From Alphaproteobacteria bacterium (GTDB lineage: Bacteria; Pseudomonadota; Alphaproteobacteria; Rhizobiales; Xanthobacteraceae), in the NCBI GenBank assembly GCA_005883445.1, contig VAZL01000062.1, positions 1 through 11,341 on the forward strand: DNA of 11,341 bases, in the 5' to 3' direction. Position 1 is the first letter of the stretch. Each line of letters opens with the position of its first letter. The translations under genes were made by a program, and so were the position numbers. This document shows positions 1-5,293 of the stretch, piece after piece. The notes below the pieces were generated by a model. That model worked only from the letters and a program-made list of their open reading frames with translations. It searched no databases and had not been told where the DNA came from.

Positions 1-384
1 GTAGAACGTGCCCGCATGCCAAGTGACGGCGATCGGCACGTTGCGCAATTCAGTCAGGGTGTGAACGCGCGAATCCTTCCGCACCATGATCGCGCCGGTA
101 CGCACCGTGGCGTCGAGCCCGATGATCTTGCCCTTGCCCAGCCGCTGCACGCGCTCGATCGCGCCCCATTCGCATACGGGGTAGACTTCGAGCGCGCCGT
201 GCTGAAGCTGCGTCTCCTTCCAACGATGAGCAAAATCCTTGACACGGCCCTCGGCGCCTTTGGGATTGTCCTCGTGATAGACGACGTCGAGGCCTTCTTC
301 GGCGAAGAAGCCTTGCTCGACCGCGACCCGCCAGGGACGGTCATGGGCATTGCTGTCGCCTTGGAGACGGATGGTGCGCGCCAT
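1..384 (-). CDS. ABC transporter substrate-binding protein, NMT1/SsuA-like (partial, 3' end missing)
   Basis: Reading leftward from the ATG at 384, the frame stays open to the window edge (128 codons), so only the N-terminal part is present. The translation begins MARTIRLQGDSN and contains GFFAEEGLDVVYHED, then VRTGAIMVRKDS and TELRNVPIAVTWHAGTFY. The pattern 'GFFAEEGLDV ... GAIMVRKDS ... L..LR..PIAV' is typical of the first lobe of NMT1/THI5/SsuA-type periplasmic binding proteins, which deliver small organic molecules to ABC importers. No signal peptide is visible: the start leads straight into the first beta strand. An upstream in-frame GTG near 405 exists but adds no hydrophobic segment either. 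It may therefore be a cytoplasmic protein with this fold (some decarboxylase-like relatives are), or a binding protein exported another way. No permease or ATPase gene is visible here. The ligand is unknown. It diverges from the cupin gene across about 80 bp. Confidence 0.75.
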   Translation of the reverse strand, partial: MARTIRLQGDSNAHDRPWRVAVEQGFFAEEGLDVVYHEDNPKGAEGRVKDFAHRWKETQLQHGALEVYPVCEWGAIERVQRLGKGKIIGLDATVRTGAIMVRKDSRVHTLTELRNVPIAVTWHAGTFY

Positions 385-466
385 GGGGATACCAGCAGGC
401 TTGATCCAACGAAGGCAGCGAACCACGTTATGCCCTGAATTTCATGCAGCCACAACAGAGCAGGCG

Positions 467-955
467 ATGGACACGGCCTACGCTCTGCTCTTTGCAGCGC
501 AGATGGGCCGAGCGCAATCAATCGCGGCTGGTGGTTTGCCGCCGCCGTTTTCCGACGCACGACCGATGGGCTCCGCGCTCTATTTCATGGTGACGCCGAC
601 TGCACCGGTGCGCCTTCACCGCATCCGCAATGATCAGCTCTACCACTATTACCTCGGCGATCCGCTCGAGGTCTTGCTGCTGCGCAGCGACGGCACGACC
701 GACCGCGTCGTCGTCGGGCCGAACCTGCGCGGCGGGGAACACCTACAGCTCTTCATCCCCGGCGATACGTTTCACACCGCGCGGGTGATGGGGCGGCGCC
801 GATGGTTCCTTGGCGCCAGCACCGAGTGGCCGGGCGTGGTGCCCGCCGACGTGGAGACCGGCAATGTCGAGGAACTGGCGGCGAAGTATCCATCGATTGC
901 CGCTGACCCGCGCGCCATCGCGGCCTCGGTCCGGCACGACCGAGGTTCGGCTTAG
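467..955 (+). CDS. Cupin superfamily protein, DUF985 (Cupin_5)-like, divergent N-terminus
   Basis: 162-residue protein. Residues 35-145 follow the DUF985/Cupin_5 pattern: GSALYFMV (35-42), LHRIRNDQLYHYYLGDPLEVLLL (50-72), a G-rich turn (GPNLRGGEH), FIPGDTFHTARV (96-107), FLGASTEWPG and a C-terminal ELAAKYPS. Family members are small single-domain beta-barrels, often labelled predicted sugar epimerases, with no firm enzymatic role. Two oddities are visible. The usual N-terminal 'HPEGG-F-ET-R' stretch is reduced to AGGLPPPFSDARP. The family 'DE-WH' acidic residue is Gln57 before His60, so one expected metal ligand may be missing. The ATG at 467 follows the purine-rich AGAGCAGG. The frame is open back to 350, but that extension overlaps the divergent gene and looks non-coding. 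ATG 503 is an alternative. The stop overlaps the stop of the convergent protease gene. Confidence 0.75.
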   Translation: MDTAYALLFAAQMGRAQSIAAGGLPPPFSDARPMGSALYFMVTPTAPVRLHRIRNDQLYHYYLGDPLEVLLLRSDGTTDRVVVGPNLRGGEHLQLFIPGDTFHTARVMGRRRWFLGASTEWPGVVPADVETGNVEELAAKYPSIAADPRAIAASVRHDRGSA

Positions 956-1713
956 GGAGCGAGCGGCGAGCCCATTTTCCCCGCTTGCTCTACCAGCCAC
1001 GCGCGGTAGCGCGCGAGCGGCGTGACGCCGGTTAGACCGCCGCAGCCTTCGCTCAAAGCCGGGCCGGTCGACCAGCTCACCACACCGATCACCGCTAGCG
1101 CGCCGCCGACGTCGCGATAGACCGGCGCGCCGGAGTCGCCGGTGCAGGCGCCGAGTCCGGCGCGCTCGCCTTTGGTGGCGGGGTCGGCGAGCCTGATTTG
1201 CAGCGTTCCGGGTTGACCGGTGGCGACAAGCGTCGCGGCGCGCACCGTGCCGCCAGTCTTGCCGTCGCCATGCACGGCAACGCCATAGCCGGCCACCACG
1301 AAGCGGTCGCCGGCGGCGACCGAGCCGCCTGCCGGCGCCAGCACCGCGGGAACGACCTTGAGCGGCGCGGCGAGTTTGGCGAGCGCGACGTCCGCGGTGA
1401 CGCGATGGCGCAGCACCGCATTCACGTCGAAGTCCGGATGCCGCGCGATGATCGCGAGGTCTTTGAGCGCGGGCTGCCGTGTGCCATCGAATTCGACCAG
1501 CTTGTAGTTGGCGCCTGGCAGCACGCAATGCGCCGCGGTGAGCACGAGCTCGCGCCCGAGCGCGACCCCCGAGCAGAACGTGCCATGCGAGCCGGTCAAC
1601 ATGACGACCGCTCGTCCCGCACCCTCGCTCGTCGGCGGTGCGCCGCCGACCATGGCGGTGCCCGACGACGCAAGCGCGCAGACGCAGCCGAGAACGATCG
1701 CGATCCGGATCAT
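952..1713 (-). CDS. Secreted trypsin-like serine protease (S1 family), second of tandem pair
   Basis: 253-residue secreted chymotrypsin-fold endopeptidase. Residues 1-20 (MIRIAIVLGC...SSGTA) form a signal peptide, followed at once by MVGGAPP, the position of the mature N-terminal IVGG of S1 proteases. The catalytic triad is visible: His62 in LTAAHC, Asp108 in ADVALAKL and Ser194 in CTGDSGAP. Cysteine pairs Cys47/Cys63 and Cys190/Cys224 match two conserved disulfides. The residue six before the serine (trypsin Asp189) is Gly188, so Arg/Lys specificity is not expected. The C-terminal TGVTPLARYRAWL helix is family-like. The start at 1713 overlaps the stop of the upstream paralogue (ATGA), implying translational coupling. 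A longer frame reaches 1803 but would bury the signal peptide. Differences from its neighbour are Met instead of Ile at the mature N-terminus and GDSGAP instead of GDSGGP. Substrate is unknown. Confidence 0.9.
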   Translation of the reverse strand: MIRIAIVLGCVCALASSGTAMVGGAPPTSEGAGRAVVMLTGSHGTFCSGVALGRELVLTAAHCVLPGANYKLVEFDGTRQPALKDLAIIARHPDFDVNAVLRHRVTADVALAKLAAPLKVVPAVLAPAGGSVAAGDRFVVAGYGVAVHGDGKTGGTVRAATLVATGQPGTLQIRLADPATKGERAGLGACTGDSGAPVYRDVGGALAVIGVVSWSTGPALSEGCGGLTGVTPLARYRAWLVEQAGKMGSPLAP

Positions 1714-2480
1714 GGCTCCAGGGGTGACCCCAGTCTCGCTGCCGTCTCCAGGATCCAGTAACGGTAACGCGCGAGCGGGATGACCCCAGTGACGAAGCCG
1801 CAAACGGCTTCGCCGTCGGTGCGCCCCGACCAGCTCACGATCCCGACCAGGGCGCGGTCTCGCTCGTCGAACACCGGCCCGCCGGAATCGCCGTTGCAGA
1901 CGCCGAAGCCGGCGGTTTCGCCGAGCTTCCGCGGATCGGTCAGGCTGAGTTGCTGGGAGCTTGGCCGGTCGGTTGCGACCAGCGTAACCGCGCGCAGCTT
2001 GCCGGCGGTCTTACCATCACCTTGCACGCCGACACCGAAGCCCGCGACAATGAACCGGTCGCCGATCGAAGGCGGCGCCCGGCGGTCGCTGAACGCGGCA
2101 GGCGCGAGATTCGCCGCCAGCGGCGGCGCAAGCTTGACGAGAGCCAGGTCGGGGGCATCGGCCCGTAGCGAGAACTGCGGGTGGGGAGTGACGCTCGCGA
2201 CGTCCTTCACCACGGTGCGGCGGCCGTCGAACGCCAGCAGTCGATATTTGCCGTTGCTCAGCACGCAGTGTGCGGCCGTAAGCACGAGATCGGGTGCGAT
2301 CGCGACGCCGGTACATAAGCTGTGTCCGCCCACGATCAGCACCACGTGCCGCGCGATCGCTCGATCGGCGAAGGGTGCACCCCCGACGATCGCCGCGGCG
2401 GGCACAGCTGGCAATACGAGGCAGGCGAGAGCACCGAGCGCGAACCACGGCCCGCACTTGCTTGGCGCTGAAAGAGCCAT
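1710..2480 (-). CDS. Secreted trypsin-like serine protease (S1 family), first of tandem pair
   Basis: 256-residue chymotrypsin-fold protease. The hydrophobic segment FALGALACLVLPAVPAAA (13-30) ends in an AAA signal-peptidase site and is followed directly by IVGGAPF, the canonical mature N-terminus. The triad is His71 (LTAAHC), Asp111 (DLALVKL) and Ser199 (CNGDSGGP). Disulfide candidates are Cys56/Cys72 and Cys195/Cys227. Gly193 occupies the trypsin Asp189 position, suggesting small or hydrophobic P1 preference. It is clearly a paralogue of the next gene: both share the same lengths between motifs, a GVxVxGDGKT segment and a GSPLxP C-terminus. The ATG at 2480 is chosen because it places the signal peptide at the N-terminus. 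The frame extends to 2606, but the extra 42 residues are Arg-rich with no signal character. No strong ribosome-binding site is seen. The gene lies 97 bp downstream of the coiled-coil gene and may share its transcript. The target protein is unknown. Confidence 0.9.
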   Translation of the reverse strand: MALSAPSKCGPWFALGALACLVLPAVPAAAIVGGAPFADRAIARHVVLIVGGHSLCTGVAIAPDLVLTAAHCVLSNGKYRLLAFDGRRTVVKDVASVTPHPQFSLRADAPDLALVKLAPPLAANLAPAAFSDRRAPPSIGDRFIVAGFGVGVQGDGKTAGKLRAVTLVATDRPSSQQLSLTDPRKLGETAGFGVCNGDSGGPVFDERDRALVGIVSWSGRTDGEAVCGFVTGVIPLARYRYWILETAARLGSPLEP

Positions 2481-2577
2481 CGGAGCGGACCCTAGACGAG
2501 CGGCGTTCCCGGTCGATCGAAGCCAAAGCCGGGCATAACGAGCCCGTGTTCGACGGGATCGTGGGATGGTCGGCACC

Positions 2578-2934
2578 TCATTGCCGCGACACGCCGTGTC
2601 GGTCACGCTCTTTCTTTGGAAAGAACATTTGCTCGACTTCGTTGTGGATGCGCACGAGCCATGCTTCGGCGCGGGCCGCGCGATCGCGAAAGTGTGCGGC
2701 CTCGGCCTCGGCTTCCCTCAATCGCTCTTCGGATGCTCGAAGTTGAAACGAGAGCTTATGAGCCAAGTCCATGGCGCGCTTGCAGTCTTCGTTCGCCATG
2801 TCCGCGGCCTTCTGCAGCATGGCCACAATCGTGCGCCCGGAGTCATCGGCGATGATACCGGTATCGTGTTGCCCTTTAGGCGCAGGCGCAAACGGGACAA
2901 TGGTACCTGCTTTGTCGGGAACATACGCACTCAT
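2578..2934 (-). CDS. Small coiled-coil protein of unknown function
   Basis: 118-residue protein beginning MSAYVPDKAGTIVPF. I do not recognise a named domain. The first ~30 residues are Pro/Gly-rich and probably disordered. Residues ~33-104 form one long charged amphipathic helix, with runs such as RASEERLREAEAEAA and FRDRAARAEAWL and regularly spaced Leu/Ala/Ile, consistent with a coiled coil. The tail is basic (FPKKERDRHG). There is no signal peptide or membrane segment, so it is likely cytoplasmic and oligomeric. The ATG at 2934 has GGAG eight bases upstream; ATG 2952 and the frame start at 3069 are less likely because of weaker context. It lies on the same strand as minCDE (287 bp beyond minE) and the proteases. 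Its position behind the division operon suggests a possible cell-pole or division role, but that is only inference from location. Confidence 0.7.
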   Translation of the reverse strand: MSAYVPDKAGTIVPFAPAPKGQHDTGIIADDSGRTIVAMLQKAADMANEDCKRAMDLAHKLSFQLRASEERLREAEAEAAHFRDRAARAEAWLVRIHNEVEQMFFPKKERDRHGVSRQ

Positions 2935-3221
2935 CGCACTCACTCCGCCCATGGATGATCGGCTGTTGCAAAGCGTACCGTAGTCTCTGGTGCAGAGCCG
3001 GCGAAAATTGGGCCTTGCGGTGACAAAGATTCGAGCTGTGGCGGCAGGATCACGCACGAACGGGCCCAAACAATGCAGGCTCGTCGCGGTCGAGTGCTTC
3101 GGTTGTGAGGCAAACGCCGATGGCGGGAGCCCGCACGTGCATCGCGCCGGTTGCGCGGGCGCGGTCGAGCACGTTGTGGATGGCAGGGTGGTTTCGCTAC
3201 CGAGCCGTTGCTGCGCCCCGC

Positions 3222-3494
3222 CTACGAGGCGGTTGCCAGCAGCATGCCGGCTGAATTGGGGATTTCGACCTCGATCTCGAGCGTCGAGACGCTCTCGCCG
3301 CGATCCATCCGCACCTGAACGTTCTCGCGCTCGACCGTAATATGCTTGGTGAGCGCGGCCAGGATTTCTTCTCGCAGAATGGCGAGCAGGTCGGATTGGC
3401 CGCGCGCCGCCCGTTCATAGGACAACAGTATCTGAAGCCGTTCGCGCGCGACCGGGGCGGAGCCGCGACGCCGGAACAGGTTGAAGACGTTCAT
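3222..3494 (-). CDS. minE: MinE, topological specificity factor for cell division
   Basis: 90-residue MinE, the usual family length. MinE stimulates MinD ATPase activity at the membrane and drives redistribution of MinCD so that FtsZ rings form at mid-cell. The N-terminus MNVFNLFRRR is the short amphipathic membrane-contact segment. Residues 16-28 (ARERLQILLSYER) are the anti-MinCD/MinD-contact helix, closely matching the family consensus 'A-ERL-ILL--ER'. Residues ~32-88 form the dimerisation domain, with DLLAILREEILAAL and a final beta strand TLEIEVEIP. The start overlaps the minD stop (ATGA), indicating coupled translation. It is the last gene of minCDE. No terminator with a T-tract is visible downstream. 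Confidence 0.97.
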   Translation of the reverse strand: MNVFNLFRRRGSAPVARERLQILLSYERAARGQSDLLAILREEILAALTKHITVERENVQVRMDRGESVSTLEIEVEIPNSAGMLLATAS

Positions 3495-4306
3495 GCCGCT
3501 CTCCGTCCGAACAGCTTGTCGAGCAGACCCTTGCGGTCGCTGGGTATCGACATCGGCACGTCGTCACCCTTGAGCCTGCGAGCGGCATCGAGATAGGCGC
3601 GTGCCGCTGCGCTTGCTGCATTGTTGAGCGTGATCGGCGAGCCGAGATTGGAAGCGCGCAGCACCTCCTCGCTTTCCGGAATGATGCCGAGAAGCGGCGT
3701 GGAGAGGATATCGAGCACGTCCTCGATATTGAGCATCTCGCCGCGCGCCGCGCGCTGCGCGTCGTAGCGCGTGATGAGCACGTGTTTGTCGATGCGTTGA
3801 CCCTTCTCTGCCTTCTCGGTCTTGGAATCGAGGAGCCCGATGATGCGGTCGGAGTCCCGCACAGACGATACTTCCGGATTGGTCACGATGACGGCTGTAT
3901 CGGCAAATCGCATCGCAAGCGTTGCGCCGCGCTCGATGCCGGCCGGGCTGTCGCAGATGATCCAGTCGAATTTATCGCGCAACTCCTTGATCACACCCGC
4001 GACGCCTTCGTCGGTCAGAGCATCCTTGTCGCGGGTCTGCGAGGCCGGCAGCAGCCACAGCGTCTCCAATCGTTTGTCGCGGATGAGCGCTTGTGAAAGC
4101 TTCGCGACCCCTTGGATCACATTGATGAAGTCGAAGACGACGCGGCGCTCCGCCCCCATCACCAGATCCAGGTTGCGCAGCCCGACGTCGAAATCGACCA
4201 CCGCGACCTTTTGCCCGGCTTGCGCCAGCGCGGCGCCGAGCGCGGCAGTGGACGTCGTCTTGCCCACGCCGCCTTTGCCGGACGTGACCACGAGGACCTT
4301 GGCCAT
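3491..4306 (-). CDS. minD: MinD, septum-site-determining ATPase
   Basis: 271-residue MinD, a ParA/MinD-family ATPase that dimerises on ATP, binds the inner membrane and recruits MinC, and is displaced by MinE. Key motifs are present: deviant Walker A GKGGVGKTT with Lys11 and Lys16, VVDFDVGLRNLD with Asp40, and the CDSPAGIERGA switch II region around Asp119. The C-terminal amphipathic membrane-targeting helix is at 257-269 (DRKGLLDKLFGRR). Length equals that of characterised MinD proteins. The start at 4306 is preferred because it gives MAKVLVVTSGKGG directly and has GGCGGAG upstream; an in-frame ATG at 4324 would add six residues (MAEIES). The gene lies 21 bp after minC and overlaps minE by 4 bp. 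Confidence 0.97.
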   Translation of the reverse strand: MAKVLVVTSGKGGVGKTTSTAALGAALAQAGQKVAVVDFDVGLRNLDLVMGAERRVVFDFINVIQGVAKLSQALIRDKRLETLWLLPASQTRDKDALTDEGVAGVIKELRDKFDWIICDSPAGIERGATLAMRFADTAVIVTNPEVSSVRDSDRIIGLLDSKTEKAEKGQRIDKHVLITRYDAQRAARGEMLNIEDVLDILSTPLLGIIPESEEVLRASNLGSPITLNNAASAAARAYLDAARRLKGDDVPMSIPSDRKGLLDKLFGRRAA

Positions 4307-4327
4307 GCTTTCAATCTCCGCCATCTT

Positions 4328-5047
4328 TCAATCCAACGCTGCTATCGCAAGGACGCGGTTTTCGAGCCAACATTGCGCCGGGCGGCTGCGGAGGTTTGCG
4401 TCCATTTCCTCGGCCGTCCGGTAATAGCCGTCGATCGAGACCAGCTCGGCCTCGTTCTTGCTGCAAAAAATCCGCGCCCGCGCGTTGCCCGCCGACCCGG
4501 CCATGGCCCGGCCGCGCAGCGTCCCGTAGACGTGGATCGATCCGCCGGCGACGACTTCGGCCCCCGAAGCGACCGAGCCGAGCACGGTGACATCACCGTT
4601 CGGGAAAATGACGGATTGACCCGAGCGGATCGGGCTTTCGATCAGCAATGAGCTCGGCTCCTGGCGTCGGGGCGGCCGTGCGGTGGCGACGCCTTTGTCG
4701 GAGGGCGGCACAACCGCCTCACCGGCGGCTTGGCGTCCCCGTTTGAGCACCGGCGGCAGCGAGGGGTCGAGCACGTCGGCCTCGGTGCCCTCGAGAGCCA
4801 TCACCCTTATCCCGCGCTCGGTTAATTGCGTGATCAGCTCGCCGATTTGGGATTCATTGAGCGCAACCGCCGCGAGGTCGAGGATGATCGGTCGGCCGGC
4901 GAAAAATGCGGGTGAGGTTCGACTGCGTTTGTCCAGTGTCGTCAGCCAGTCGGTGATCGGCGCCGTCGGGGAAAGGACGAACGCCATGAGCGAGCGGCCA
5001 TGGAGGCGCATGGCTCCTTGCGGTCGAACGGCAATCGCGGTTGTCAC
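4328..5047 (-). CDS. minC: MinC, septum-site-determining FtsZ inhibitor
   Basis: 239-residue MinC, which MinD brings to the membrane and which blocks FtsZ polymerisation away from mid-cell. Residues ~13-105 are the N-terminal FtsZ-inhibiting domain (RLHGRSLMAFVLSP ... FFAGRPIILDLAAV). Residues ~105-138 are a Pro/Arg/Ser-rich linker. Residues ~139-239 are the C-terminal beta-helix dimerisation and MinD-binding domain, with the signature RSGQ at 141-144 followed by GDVTVLGSVASGAEVVAGGSI and the YGTLRGRAMAG turns. A GTG at 5047 is taken as start because relatives carry about a dozen residues before the RLxGRS strand. An ATG at 5011 is possible, but its AAGGAG lies only two bases away. First gene of minCDE; a CtrA-like box sits ~53 bp upstream. 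Confidence 0.95.
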   Translation of the reverse strand: MTTAIAVRPQGAMRLHGRSLMAFVLSPTAPITDWLTTLDKRSRTSPAFFAGRPIILDLAAVALNESQIGELITQLTERGIRVMALEGTEADVLDPSLPPVLKRGRQAAGEAVVPPSDKGVATARPPRRQEPSSLLIESPIRSGQSVIFPNGDVTVLGSVASGAEVVAGGSIHVYGTLRGRAMAGSAGNARARIFCSKNEAELVSIDGYYRTAEEMDANLRSRPAQCWLENRVLAIAALD

Positions 5048-5099
5048 ACGGAGCCCCGAGGATTTTGCGGCTGGCCGATCCGATTAGCGCGCTCCGTAG

Positions 5100-5115
5100 T
5101 TAATGGTGAGTTAAC
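5100..5115 (-). promoter_or_regulatory. Candidate CtrA-binding box upstream of minC
   Basis: The + strand shows TTAA (5100-5103), seven bases, then TTAA (5111-5114). Read towards minC this is TTAAC-TCACCA-TTAAC, matching the CtrA consensus TTAA-N7-TTAAC exactly. It lies 53-68 bp before the minC GTG start, in otherwise GC-rich DNA. CtrA is the alphaproteobacterial cell-cycle response regulator, and control of the Min system by CtrA has been reported in Sinorhizobium meliloti. No clear sigma-70 -35/-10 pair is seen beside it, so activation versus repression cannot be read from sequence. The site is also ~180 bp upstream of the Mo-hydroxylase operon on the other strand. Confidence 0.65.
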
Positions 5116-5116
5116 G

Positions 5117-5139
5117 GCGACGCATTTAATTGGCGTCGC
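5117..5139. repeat. Inverted repeat (7-bp arms) in the minC / Mo-hydroxylase divergent region
   Basis: Perfect arms GCGACGC (5117-5123) and GCGTCGC (5133-5139) flank an AT-rich 9-base centre (ATTTAATTG). No T-tract follows on either strand, so it is not a standard terminator. Arm centres are 16 bp apart, about 1.5 helical turns. It starts two bases after the CtrA-like box. It could be an operator for a dimeric regulator of either divergent operon. Confidence 0.35.
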
Positions 5140-5256
5140 TGCCGCAAGCGCGCGCGATGATCGGTTGCAACTCCTTGTGCTCGCTTTAGGGGCTGACCGG
5201 TCCGTGCCGACTCGATATCCTGCCGTGCACTCAGGCCTTCATTGCCGTGGCCGGCT

Positions 5257-5272
5257 TGCCATTATTGTGGCA
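5257..5272. repeat. Short inverted repeat in the leader of the Mo-hydroxylase operon
   Basis: TGCCA (5257-5261) and TGGCA (5268-5272) flank a six-base centre, about 20 bp before the ribosome-binding site of the large subunit. It could be an operator overlapping the promoter or a small leader hairpin. The arms are short and may be chance. Confidence 0.2.
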
Positions 5273-5293
5273 TGCGATACCAGAGGTGGAGCG

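Noticed and set aside
16..438. Rightward open frame at the left edge
   Set aside because: It is antisense to the substrate-binding protein, whose motifs are clear on the minus strand.
2394..2480. Lipoprotein signal (Cys20 within the leader of the first protease)
   Set aside because: The cysteine lies in the middle of the hydrophobic core, and the AAA site directly before IVGG explains processing better.
3050..3221. Possible short gene between minE and the coiled-coil gene
   Set aside because: The small frames there have no ribosome-binding site and no recognisable protein pattern.
5000..5293. In-frame upstream extension of the Mo-hydroxylase large subunit
   Set aside because: It would place ~98 residues before the Tat motif, overlaps minC, and the ATG at 5294 has a strong ribosome-binding site.
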